A stretch of DNA of 64,000 bases from Caprella mutica (Eukaryota > Arthropoda > Malacostraca > Amphipoda > Caprellidae). The stretch is taken from the NCBI GenBank assembly GCA_947561585.1, contig CANNZV010001627.1, positions 1 to 64,000 on the forward strand, given 5' to 3'. Shown here in pieces: positions 1-12,100 of this stretch. The stretch's first letter is position 1; every line of letters starts with the position of its first letter. The notes beneath the pieces are model-generated. The model worked only from the letters and a program-made list of their open reading frames with translations, was not told where the DNA came from and searched no databases. The position numbers and the translations under genes are program-made.

Positions 1-60
1 AATGGAGGATGTTGGGTCGGGTAAACAATCCATCATGAGGGAGGGAGAGAACACCTCCAT

Positions 61-163
61 GAAAGATCAAGAATACCCTGTGAAGTAATTGCAGTCACAC
101 TTCAACTTACAAGTAAGTCTAGTGAAACTTTCTAATTACTTCACATGATATTCTTGATCTTTC
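61..163. repeat. 30-bp inverted repeat at the end of the DIRS recombinase frame
   Basis: 61-90 and 134-163 are reverse complements with two mismatches over 30 bp, separated by 43 bp. The right arm lies inside the last codons of the recombinase frame, which stops at 119. DIRS elements carry internal and terminal complementary repeats used to form a circular intermediate, so this is likely part of the element end. Confidence 0.75.
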
Positions 164-1160
164 CTTACGGCGTAGACAAGGGACTATGCGAGACTTTAAA
201 GAAACAACTGAGGGCAAAACTGCTTTAGAATAGAATTTTTGGAAAGTATTCGCATTTGCCCATCGAGCCGTTTCAAGTATCTCATCAATAGGTATATCAT
301 TTCTATCAGCAGATGAGGCAGCAGCTGCTCTGGTTTTATAAGCCATGAAAATAGATGAATATATTCCAGCTTCATCCAAAACATTCTTTAACCATCTGCT
401 TAGAGAAGCAAAGCCCACTGGCTTATAAGGGTTATTGAAACTGATGAAGAGTTGAGTATACTCGCTTCTGATAGACTTTGTCCTATCGAGGTAGTGCCTG
501 AGAGCCCATACTGGACAAATAGCCAAGTCTTCCTCAAACATGTGAACCTAATTTCTAATTGAAGATATTTCAATAGCCTTTAGAGTTTGAACGCGTTGCA
601 TATATGATAAAGCCAAAAGCATTAAACATTTAAAAGAGAGAACATTGAGAGGTAAGTCCTCTAAAGGAAAATAATTCCTTAAAAAATAAAAAAACAATCG
701 AAACATCCCAAATAACATGATAACGAAGAGTCGGAGGTCTCAATTCAAAGACTTCTTCCATGAATCGTTTAACAATACATGAATTACCCACAGTAATTCC
801 AATGGAGTTTATGTGGAACGTGGATCAAGCAGAACGAGCTGTGTTCAATGCACTGTAACTTTTGCCTTCACTAAAAAGATTAGAGAGAAAATTTACACAA
901 ATCACTTCACCATTAATCCATTTTCTAAAATAAATTTCATAATGATATTGGGTTGACTCTCGCCATGAACTACATATGATGTTGAGAGCGTGCTCCGAAA
1001 ACTGTCCCTTCTGGAGGAATTCCCTGATAAATGACACACAATGAGGCGTAAATGCTTGTGTTGTTTGTGATTCACTCCCTCCTTGAAGGCAAGGCGCAAC
1101 ACACCTGGAGGTAGAATCACAGGTACCTCTATCAGCATTCGCACAATTTTGGGGAACCAT
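119..1160 (-). pseudogene. DIRS tyrosine recombinase, broken by stops and a frameshift
   Basis: The N-terminal half (1160 to 828) has the core-binding pattern SWRESTQYHYEIYFRKW and ends at an in-frame TGA at 825-827. Similarity continues below that, then needs a frameshift near 680-690 and passes another stop near 547. The C-terminal half (541 to 119) carries CPVWALRHYLDRT, then KTRAAAASSA (second Arg of the RHRY tetrad) and a final FYSK (Tyr nucleophile). The first Arg lies in QRVQTL between the two halves. The usual His of the H-x-x-R box appears as Tyr. The copy cannot encode an active recombinase as it stands. Confidence 0.78.
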
Positions 1161-1950
1161 GGTTGTGTTATCCAGAGAAGAGCAACGAAAACTGCTTTAG
1201 CTTTATCGTGACACAGTTTTAGGAGACATCTCATAATTATACTGAAAGGAGAAAAAATATATGGGAGTTTGAATGAGTCCAAGTTACGATTAAATGCATC
1301 AACTAAATGAGCTTTAGGATCAGGCTTCCATGAACAAAAAATTTTACATCTAGTATTAAGACGGGAAGAAAATAAATCTACGTCAAATGATTCAAACTTT
1401 TTACATAACATATCAAATATTATAGGTGACAATTCCCATTCAGTATTAACATCAAATACTCTACTAGCTCTATCAGCTAAGTAATTCAAAGAAAAAGGAA
1501 TATGTTCAGCACTTAGATGATTACTACGCTCAAGAGCCCAGAGCCAAATTAGTCTAGTTTCAGAAAAGCAAGACATAGATTTAACACCACCAAAGTTATT
1601 AATGTAAGAAACAGCAGTGGAGTTATCAGTTTGTATTCTAATATGAGAATAGCTAGTATCATTTAAGAAACTTTTGAGACCGTAATATATAGCCCGTAAT
1701 TCTAGTACGTTAATATGCAAAGGCTCTTCCTCTGGAGACCAATGTCCACCTGTACTGATAGTATCATAAACACATCCCTAGCCAATATTTGAGGCATCTG
1801 TTTTATTAAAAACTGAAGGAGGTGGGGTCTTAATCGGATTAAACCCAAAGTCAACATTTTGAAGCCACCAAATTATTTCACTTCGTGACTCTTCGTATAT
1901 CCTAGTGTAAGGTAAGTTACGAGTTATCGGACAGTTCCACATTTTCGATT
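902..1950 (-). pseudogene. DIRS RNase H and downstream polyprotein segment, broken
   Basis: Minus-strand frame running from about 1950 to a stop at 902. It begins with a Trp-rich stretch, then an RNase H entry motif TDAS-x-IG. That is followed by an in-frame TAG at 1778-1780 where relatives have a Trp. From 1720 the frame stays open for 272 codons and holds INVLELRAI, a TDNSTAVSYIN motif (RNase H catalytic Asp region) and the DVDLFSSRLN and WKPDP motifs typical of DIRS/Ngaro polyproteins. It overlaps the recombinase frame at its 3' end, as in intact DIRS elements. The stop and the missing RT make it a pseudogene. Confidence 0.78.
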
Positions 1951-1955
1951 ACGAA

Positions 1956-2457
1956 GGATAAAAGTATATGCTTAATAATTATATGATATATATATAATTT
2001 TTACTAAGTATGTAATAAATATATACTTTTCAGAAGAGTGGCACCTTCATGATTCTGAACTTACCCTTTGTTCACTTATTATTTTCACTTACTCTTTTTT
2101 GACATCATTTCCAGCTCTTCGTAAGCGTTGCCTAAAACGGGGATTCCACCGAGTCAACATGTAGCATGCGACTTCACTGCCTTTCAACAAGTATACAGCA
2201 TGAGACTTCCAACAAAGAGACACGAAGCATGCGGAAAGGCAAAAACTTCGTTGGTTTTAGCATGCTGCATGCTCTGTTGCCTGTTACTTCCGCAAGACCA
2301 ATTCCACCCGTTCTTCTTCTACCCTCTGAATTTCAAGCAAAGAAAAAGTCTAATAGGCTAACTAGATGCGATAAATTCAAAAGAATAACAAATCTGACAA
2401 TAACAAATCTGATTCCAAGACAAAGAATGGATCCATATGCAGAATCAAAATAACTAA
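1956..2457. other. No recognised gene; AT-rich stretch
   Basis: Short open frames on the plus strand (2128-2361 and 2166-2453) overlap each other and have no recognisable domain. The core around 2150-2290 repeats the word GCATGC or a close relative several times. I see no gene. Confidence 0.5.
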
Positions 2458-3105
2458 TTAAGTATTTCGGATCTTTCCCCCCATTTAATTTAAAATAATT
2501 TTTTCTTCTGTACATGTGTCCATAGAATCCGAAAGTCATAACCGTTTTTGTAGAAACTAATAGTTTTGGATATATGAGAGTTTGAAGTTTCCTTATGTAT
2601 TACTGAAGGATTGAGAACTTTAAAAAACTCGTTTTCACGCTTTTTGGCCAATTTTGGTCAAAGATAGCCGTTATGTAGTTTGTTGTATCCGCTAGTTTGT
2701 TGTACTGCACACTTAAAGACTTTATGATGAAAAATATCACGGAAACTGGAAATATTTGATCTTTGTATTTCGGGGGGAGTGCCGCCTTCCCAGCCCCCTT
2801 TTAGGTCATTAATCAATCATGAATTAGTGTGCAGTACAATAAACAAATGGATACAATAAACTACATTACAGTTTCATGTAGAAAAATCTATAATATTTGA
2901 GTAATTTCAATGAAAAGACGAGTTTTTTTTCAAAGTTCTCAATCCTTCAGTAATACATAGAAAATAAATAACTTTAAACACTCGTGTATAAGTTTATTCA
3001 ATAGACAGTTATGATTTTCGGATTCTATGGACAAACGTACATATAAAAAAATTGAATTGAATTTGGTGGGGGTTGCCAAATGGGGAAGATCCACTATTTC
3101 TTACT
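2458..3105. mobile_element. Long imperfect palindrome (foldback MITE), about 650 bp
   Basis: The two halves pair along almost their whole length. 2518-2545 pairs with 3005-3032 around a TCCATAGAATCCGAAA core. 2589-2638 pairs with 2918-2960 around TATTACTGAAGGATTGAGAA. 2671-2715 pairs with 2827-2872. The unpaired centre is about 2716-2826 and holds a CGGGGGG run. It has no coding potential. This is the structure expected of a foldback element or of a MITE whose arms take up the whole element. Confidence 0.75.
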
Positions 3106-4788
3106 AATAGTTTTCATAATATTTTTCCGATCTATAGAGTACTGTTAATTTTAAAACACTGTATTTGAATAGGTATGTACGAGAGATACCTACTAAGCAT
3201 TCATACTTTTTCTTCTAATGAATCTTAGAGAGAGTGATAGTTGAATGTGAATATTTCTTATATAATTAATAATGAACAGAATACTTGATTGATTTCTCTT
3301 GTGCTAACGGTAATACGTTGTATAACATTATATCTACGAATTTAATGCAACTACAGATTTTTTAAATTTAGAGTGGAGAGGACCTTTAAGGTAGATTGTG
3401 TTAACGTGAAGAGGTAGCTAATTTAATTTGCTGAAATAATCCAATTGTTTGCTTATAGCTTCTTGTTTTGCACCCACCCCCTCACTTGTCGAAAGCTACA
3501 TTCAGACTAGTGACAGTGAGATACTATGAAGTCTACGCTGATCAACAGGTACTTAAAGGGTTGTTGTTGTTAAACAAAGTAGTGGAACTGATACACAGGC
3601 TACTGAATGACACTGAGTATACATGTGAACAGATAACTGGAAAACAGTGCCACACACTGAGCGAGAAGCGATTTGAGCACTCACCAGTGGCAAACTTGTG
3701 TGGCCGTGTAAACCTCGCTTTAAGGTAGCTCTATACCTATTCTGTATTCAATACTATTATTGTTGGGTCTAGAATGGTTCATGAAAAATCCATTTTGTAT
3801 AATTAATTAAACCTAAATACAATATGCATAATTATTTTGAGTAACTATCTAACTTTCCGATTTTCTAACTACTCTAAAACTGCTTTAGAAGCAGATGTTA
3901 AAACCCTACTAAAATTAAAATAACCCAAATACGCCGAAAGCAACAAATACTACATGTAAACAACTTTGTGTGATTACTAATCTAAAATTCTTTGTGTAAT
4001 TATGCCATATTTGAAGCACACACGGGATTCTTATTTTTTATTCAGTTTTCAATAGTATTTCATACAGAAGGTGTGTTGTGGCTGACAGTAGTAATATTTA
4101 TTCCACTCATTGCGCTCAAAATATTTAATTGTTAGTAATGAATACTATAACTAATAGTTATGTTTATATCTTCCCAATATACCTCTGGCTTCAACGATTG
4201 TGTCACTTGCATGAATAAATTTGTTTGTTAAAATTTGTTTCAGTTACTAATTCAACCCATTATTACTAATGCCATATAACTACCCAGAGAGGACATCATT
4301 GTGGTATCATAGATTATTAATGCTGGCAATTGTTTATCGGTTCCATATTTACCGTATTGATTTTGTTTGTATCTAAAATGTAATTACTGATTCATTTAGG
4401 AAAGGCTAAATGAATGAATTACATTGGTATTATTTTGCTATTGACGTAAAGATGTTATAGAAGTCTATATTATGTCATGTGCTTTGCAATTATTCTATAT
4501 ATTGTGGTACAACGACAAACTGACTTTGACTATAATGTAAGTGCTATCGAAAAGGGTAAAATAAAATATTTGAAGATAAAACCACAACATTTTCAATATA
4601 TAATATAACATAATGTAGATATGATATAAATAAAATTCACACGTGTTAATGTGTCTAATATATTATAATTAATTATCTATCTATAGAATTACGTAAGGGT
4701 AGCTTTTTTGATTGATTGCACACAGAAGAAAAAGAAAGGGCGAAATTCGGTCTATTCTCTAATTTTATGTCTGACACTATACCCAATC
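3106..4788. other. Spacer downstream of copy A, no recognised gene
   Basis: AT-rich spacer. An 86-codon open frame at 3468-3728 (+) has no recognisable motif and no similarity to the rest of the window. 4500-4565 resembles sequences downstream of copies B, D and E (around 25060, 50635 and 62090), marking it as ancestral 3' flank of the importin unit. Confidence 0.5.
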
Positions 4789-5870
4789 TCCTGTCACTAC
4801 CCAATCTCCTGTCACTACCCAATCTCCTGTCACTACCCAATCTGCTGCCACTACCCAATCTCCTGTCACTGCCCAATCTCCTGTCACTAAAGCCCGTATT
4901 ACACTGTGGCGCTCGCTATGGCGGTCGCCACAATTTTGTTATTTTTCTCTCTAACTCCGCCCCTTTTCTCTCTAATAGCGAAAAATATCTTGGCGAGCAC
5001 CACGAAATTGTGATCGCTCACTGCGCGATAGAACCAACACCGCCACGGTTTTAGAGGTGATAAAATTGTCACTGAAGCCTGCTAAAGAGATTTGAAGTAG
5101 TGGAAAAAGTATTTTGTTTCATTTTAAAAGTTATTTAAGACTTTGTACGGCAACTGCGCGATACAAAAAAGGAATGAACGCTTCTGTGTAGTGTCCAGTA
5201 TTGCCATACAATCAATGGAATTAAACTTTTTAATATATACGCATGGAATTGTTTCACACAACTATCAAAAAGATAATTAACTGAATATATAATTCGTGAT
5301 GACATCGAATTTTATTGGAACGATTCATTTCATAGTAAATTTTTCAATTTTCCCTAAATTTCAATTCACGATCACCGCCATATCGACTCGTCTAGTGTAA
5401 TAGCAATTTGAGAATGGTGAGCGCCATATCTGTAGAGAGAGACAACACCGCCATGGCGAGCGCCATAGTGTAATATGGGCTTAACCAATCTCCTGTCACT
5501 ACCCAATCTCTTGACACTAAATAATCTCCTGTCACTACCCAATCTCCTGACACTACCCAATCTCCTGACACTACCCAATCTCCTGACACTACCCAATCTC
5601 CTGACACTACCCAATCTCCTGACACTACCCAATCTCCTGACACTACCCAATCTCCTCACACTACCCAATCTCCTGTCAATGCCTAATCTCCGAACACTAC
5701 CTAATTAATTAATCTCTGGTCACTATCCAATCTCCTGAAACTATCCAATCTCCTGTCACTACCCAATCTCCTGATACTACCCAATCTCCTGTCAATACCT
5801 AATCTCCGAACACTACCTAATTAATTAATCTCTAGTCACTGTCCAATCTGCAGACACTAGGATAGTATAT
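4789..5870. repeat. 18-bp minisatellite split by a MITE
   Basis: Tandem units of the form CACTACCCAATCTCCTGT/A (18 bp) occupy 4789-4890 and resume at 5485-5870. The later part also has a longer-period duplication that includes CTAATTAATTAATCTCTGGT. Because 18 is divisible by 3, artificial open frames appear on both strands here. Confidence 0.9.
4891..5481. mobile_element. PIF/Harbinger-like MITE with TAA target duplication
   Basis: Terminal inverted repeats of at least 36 bp with three mismatches: 4891-4926 begins AGCCCGTATTACACTGTGGC and pairs with the segment ending at 5481. TAA flanks both sides (4888-4890 and 5482-5484). A 3-bp TWA duplication and the absence of coding sequence fit a non-autonomous PIF/Harbinger element. 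It is inserted inside the 18-bp minisatellite, so the array predates it. Confidence 0.85.
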
Positions 5871-6110
5871 AGATGGAAGAGTTATAGTGCAAATCTAACA
5901 TGTCCCCGAGTTGTCTTATTGTATATAAATATAAATAAATTAAATCAACGAATTATCACGTAATTTCTACATAATTAGTAATTGGTTACATTCAGGAAAA
6001 ATTAAATTTTTGTTAAATACTAATTTTGACTACTATATTTAAAGATGAATTTCTTCTACAGTGAACTGCTTCTTTAGTTTATAGATATATTTTTTATCCA
6101 CTTGTTTTAT

Positions 6111-9100
6111 TTATGAAGGACTGCCATCAATATCCTCTGATGTTGACAAACTATCTTTCTCAATTATCTCATGAATTTTTTCCATAAGTTGTTCAGCCTC
6201 TGGTATATCTTGGTCCACAAGATGTTGTACAATACTCTCAATGTTCTCATCACCTTCTAGGATCTTCTCTTCAAGCGGTGCTTTCTGAAAGTAGATTATC
6301 AATGTTAATTCATTTAAGAAGATCAAATCTCAAAGAAAATACTAATTTAATAGGTTTTCTCTTGTATCTGAAAGTCATTGTATGTTTTAGATTCATATTA
6401 TACTTTGTAATTTATTTCAGAAGGACACGATTCCGATCAATTATTACCCGAAAGGACACTTTTGGAGAAAATGTCCATTAAAGGCCTAGACTTCAGTCAA
6501 TCCGCCTTCCATATGGTATAGTTCGACTAAAATGACTATAATTATAATACCATTCTTATACATCGAATAAGTAAATACGAAACAGACCATCAGATGGAGT
6601 TAGGTCTACTTAACATTTGATTTACGAAAGCAATTAAGATTCGATATCGCCATAGAGTTTTTTGATCGAAAGCTTTGTCAATAACGCTTTTTGACGCTTT
6701 TTAAATATATACCTAACACCGAATTTCAATTTAGCAAAAGTACCAGATCTTATTCTCAGCACATTGTGTTAAGTAAACTTACACGTTTGCTAAATAAATG
6801 TGGTTTCTTTGCGTTTTAGGCCACTTGCACACGAGCGATTTTTGAACGCAACGGGAAATTACTGCAACCGCATGGCCTGGGCACACAGAGCTATTTTTAT
6901 TTGAAATGTCAGCCTGTAAGTTGTATATTTGTAAAAATCTAGGCAAAAAACTTAAAAATAAATACCTAGGTAACTTCCTATCCCATTAATTAAGATCGTA
7001 AAGACCTAAGTACATGCAAACCTTATCAATTATCAATAAAGTTAACCTTAAATATGTGTGGAAAATTAGAAAGTATTAATTTTCAGTCTATGGTTCACTT
7101 GTGTGAATATTTCATCGAATGACACTAGTATGTAAGTGCTGATGATTTCAGTCGTTTGAAAGTAGTTACAGTGTGAGGTCGAGTTGTTGTTTACTGTGTC
7201 GATAGTGTTAATATGAATAAATAGTTTTGCCTTGTTGGAAAGTGTGGCTTTTAAAGTCATTTGGAGGGTGGATTCTCTTCGTCTGTAAACAGCTAAGTAG
7301 TAATACTAGCGGGCAATCATTGTTGCCGAGTGTTTGTCAGATTAACAATCTGACAAACTGAAACCAGACTGAATTAGGGTGGCACGAGTTGCCGAGTTTG
7401 CAGAATAGTAGGTCCAGTTTGCAGAATCTGGTTTTGTGTTTCATAGGCTAACGCTGTGGTGTTTGGAAGCTCCGGGTGATTGGTGGGAAATCTTTGACCT
7501 AGTGAGGTCCGTTTATTCTTAAAAGATACATATCATAATTATCATTTTCGGTGACACGGGCTTGAATATTATACTTCAAAATATTAATTGATATCGGACT
7601 TGGTATTGTTTGAAATAATTTGAAAGTAATTGTAATTTGTACAGGTATCGGTTACCAATATGGTATCAGTGCATATCTAGGTACTTTTATTTTCCATTAC
7701 CATTGAAAGATGCGGAAACGATCGTCTGTGTACGCACCCGCACGCAGATTAGAAAGAATTGTCTGGTTATTCGACAGTCAACGTAAGATTTTGCATCCAA
7801 AATTGTGGCAGATTCTATCGCGCGAATAGAAGTTAAATACTTTTTAGGATCAAGCGATAATGTCGCACGGCAAAATCCGCTCTTGTGCGGAAGGCCTAAT
7901 CTCTCTACTTCTAGGAATATCTGGAGTTAATGTTTGTTGACTTACGATAGTTAATAATTTGATATATCCTTAAATAGAAATGTATTTTATATAAATTTAC
8001 TACTTTGAACGGTCGGACTTTGAACGGCAGTGCCCAACAAACTTATTGAATCTAATTTACAGTTAGTAATGTTCAGAAAGTATAGTATTTGAACAATAAT
8101 AGTTGTACCTATCCTTTCACAATTGAAGATATGGTGCGTTCCCGTGATGAAGAACTCGAAGGACGTCCCTCAATTCTACGAGAACAAACCGTTCCCGTGA
8201 TGAAGAACGTTCGTCAAGTTCGTGGAACTCGACGACACGGTAGGTAGTACGTCGAGCTGTCCCTCTTGGCAGCCGTGACGTCACAAACGTAAACAAACAA
8301 ACGAATAAGGCGGGAGAAACACCTGTTCTTATTTGTAAATTTATAAAATTCATAATTGACATAATATTACATTTTTTGAGATTAATTGATAATTAATTAA
8401 ACCAACCAAACCAAATTATTGATTGTTAATATCCCTAATTAATTAGTGATATTAATTTCTAAACCACGGAATCGTACACATTTGTACACATTGAAGTGGT
8501 TGCACGGGAACGCTAACCGAGAAACCGTACTTCGTACCTTGAAGGAACGTTCTTCGAGTTCTTCAGCACGGGAACGCACCTTTAAACATAACGATCACGC
8601 TTTTAACTTTCGATAGAGTGCCCTACTTTTTATTATATTTCTATAAAAAACATTTCTAAGAGTAAAGAACCCACTGATAGTTTAAAATTGATTGAATAAT
8701 TCTGAATCGATTTGAAACCATTAAGTGATAGCATAATTTTGAGATTGCTGAATATTTAATATTCACCTCTATTAATTTGATACATCCTTCTATAGCTACC
8801 ACTCTGTCTACGTGCTTGGTGTCTGCTTTCAAGAAACAGATCAGGGCGTCAAAACCACCAGCTAGCATCAGCTCCTCTGCTTGTTTCTCGTTTCCATTTA
8901 TAGCACAGTTACTGATACACCAAACGGCCTCTTTTGCAACAGGATGGAGAAAATTTTCTGCAATCTGTTGAAGAAAAAGAAGTTTTACTCGGAATTTAAT
9001 TATTTATTTATTTATCATCTTCTTATTGGCATAACTCTAAAAGTATTCAACAAAGAATTTTTCGAGCGATCCGATCAAAGGTCAAGGTCATTTATAACTA

Positions 9101-12100
9101 AAAAAATATCCAACCATATTACTTGAAATTTGATGGAACGATTGGTCAATGTCCAGACACAATTTGGTTGAATTTTGGGAGCGATCAGATCATTGGTCAA
9201 AGATCAAGGTCAATGCTTTTTTATAACTTAATAATTCAAAAGTATTCAACCAAATTGCCTGAAATTAGATGACACGATTGGTCAATTTTCAGGAACCATC
9301 TGGGAGACATTTGGAAGCTATCCGATCAAAGGGCAAAGTCAAGTTATTTATAATTCAAATAACTCAAAAAGTATTTAACCAAATTGCGTGAAACCTGGTG
9401 GAATGATTGGTCATTATCCAGTTACCAGTTTATTAGAATTTGGGAGGGAATGGGTCAAAGCGGTGGTGAAGGTGTGCGCTCTACCAAGTGCACGTAATTT
9501 AGTTGCATATAAAATACAAAGGACTTTTTGCTTCTTATCATATTACTTTCTCTGAAATTTCATTAAGTTCATCTTTCCATTAACTGAATTGTCATATTAT
9601 AATTTTTAATATCTATATCATAGGTACATTGAAAGAATTTTTTTTTAATTTCCAATTTTTTGAACGTTACCGTTAATTTTTCTATGATGACTGGGAGAGC
9701 TTTACTATCAATAACTTGTTGAATGTGGTCTTCAGAGTCCGATAGAATGTTTGAGAGAGCCCAGAGTGCTTCCTTGACCAAGTTCTGTTTTGGACTTGCC
9801 AAAAGCTTAACTATCTTCGGGATGAAGTTTGCCTGGACCACTACATCAGTCTTGGAGTGAAAATATGATCAGTTCATTAAACATTGCTTAGAAAAAAGAA
9901 TGAGATACTTTCACTTATCAATTATTATTCATCCAAAGCAAAAAAGTTAATGATTCGAGTTTAAACGATATAGTGGCAATATTAAATCTTACACCTCAAA
10001 TTTTATAAATTGAGGTACATACAATGATTAATTTGAGAATGTTGTTTCATCTAAGTCATTAAGCATGAAAATGCGAAAGATTTATTCTCTGAACCCATAT
10101 TGGCATATTCTGTGCCCATAGCTTGCAGTATGCAAATCTTGAAAGAACGACAGGCCTTAACTGCAGAATGTTTGCTTTATATAGAAACCTAAATTGAAGT
10201 TAAAGAATTGTGAGGACGAGGATTGCATACTTTATCCACTTCACCCTATAATTAACAGTCATAAGGGTTCAAATCTAGTGACCTAAAGAAGCAGATATTA
10301 GAGGACTTATGAAAGTGGCAATTTTGACCTCAAGAAGGTCCGCACTATCTTCAGCCCTTAAGCGGGCCATTCACGGTCAGTCAGGCCTTAAGGAATTCCT
10401 CCAGGCGCTGAACGAGGACGTCCACTAATGATCAGTCTCTCCATCAGTGCATGCAGGTCACTGCAGGATAGACTACTGTGGTGTTCAAGATGGGCTAAGG
10501 AAATAAGCCCCACGACACGAACCCCTCTTTTTTAATCTTTATATAATACGAATAAATTAAGATTGTTTTGAATCTCTCAGAATAAATGGCACTGCACACT
10601 TCATGATTATTCAACGAAAAGGAGGAGGGGCTCATGTCCTACAACCGTTCAGGCCATAGAAATAGCATCCTCTATTTGTGATTAATAAGATTAGGGCTTG
10701 TTACGGCGCGTTCTATTCTAAAGAAACTCAGAACGACTAGATAAATCAAAGTCTCCCAATACTAAATCAGTGTCAACACGCGGCTAAGACTGACCACTGA
10801 CCTGATCGCTCACCATTCACAGTCAGTTTTCCCTTCAGAACACTTAAACTCCGCCTCAAAAATCAAGCATTACCTGATCTCATCTGGCCGACTGACAGTC
10901 GGACTGACAGGCCTCAAATTCCCCCATTTACGATCAGTTTTTACCAAATCTGAAGGATTTCCTTAAGGAAAAACTGATCGTGAATGGCCCGCTTTATGTG
11001 CGGGTGCAAAGTTTTGGTTAAATATCACTTTATTGGAACTTAGATTTCACTTTTCTATGGTTTGAGATTGTTGATATTGATGACAGATTCAATGAGATTT
11101 GAAGACATAATTTTATCATCAAATAAACTTCACCAAGCACCATCTTGGTGACAGGGTGTTTCCCTTTTAGTAGTTAGTGATTCCTATCAATCACTTGGAA
11201 ATTCCTAGTGATTGCGTTTATTAAATTTTTCTTTTGGAAATAATTTATTTTGATATAATGAAGTTTTCTTGAAATTTTTATCAGGTGTATTAGGTTAATT
11301 TGTGCTTAGAAAATTTGTTTTGAGATTTAAATTACTGCCCATTAATCTCTTCTCTCTTTTCATTAAACGTAATATAGTTACTATTGGCTGTACAATGCAC
11401 CTGATCATGGGTACCATACACCAAATTTCCTATAATTCGGAGAGGAGCCATTATGAATTTATAATCCTCATGATGGTCGAAAATATCCGATAAGATATCA
11501 AGAATTCCAAGATCCAATGTCCTTTGAATCCCTCCATCATCTCTCGCAGTAGAATATGAGATTCCCCAAAAAGCATCACCTGAGAATAAAATAAATGTAT
11601 AAACGTAATTATTAGAAGGCGTCTAAGCTCATTAATAAATTATAAATACAGATCAAATTATTTGAGATAAAATGACAAATATTTGTATATTGACAATTTT
11701 ACTGTATTTGCAAATATAGTAGAATTCCTCTATAATAAAATCCTGCATAGTGAATGTAGTTTCTTGGTTAAGAAAGTAGTCTCAATAGTGAACAACATGT
11801 ATTTAGTCTACCGTAAAATAGCCATTAGTTTTCTGAAACAGATGGCCATTAATGGCAGACTAAAGAAAATTTGTTCACAATAGCTAGAGGCTACTTCTTT
11901 AATCAGAACTTGCTTAGTCAGAATTTTTTTATATATGATTTCATTATAGAAGAGCTTTACTTTATATAGTTATATGAATAACTCTAAAGTTTAAACTGTT
12001 CTAGCTTGCTTTAAAATTGTGCTATTATTGATTTTAGTCAGAAATTGTTTTGGACTATATAGAAATATTTCATAATTTCGTAAGGCCTTCTCAACTTTCT

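Larger units (their letters stand above)
1..1955 (-). mobile_element. DIRS-type (tyrosine recombinase) retrotransposon, partial and decayed
   Basis: Reading the minus strand from 1955 down, there is an RNase H segment, a downstream DIRS-type domain and then an overlapping tyrosine recombinase in another frame. This is the gene order of DIRS-order retrotransposons, which integrate with a recombinase rather than a DDE integrase. The reverse transcriptase that should lie upstream (above 1955) is not recognisable, so the copy is 5' truncated. The other end runs off the window. Several stops and a frameshift show it is dead. Confidence 0.82.

Noticed and set aside
2128..2453. Two overlapping plus-strand frames
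   Set aside because: No domain, low complexity, overlapping in different frames.
3468..3728. 86-codon plus-strand frame, at first glance kinesin-like
   Set aside because: Only a short YYEVYAD resemblance, with no P-loop or switch motifs, splice context or second exon.
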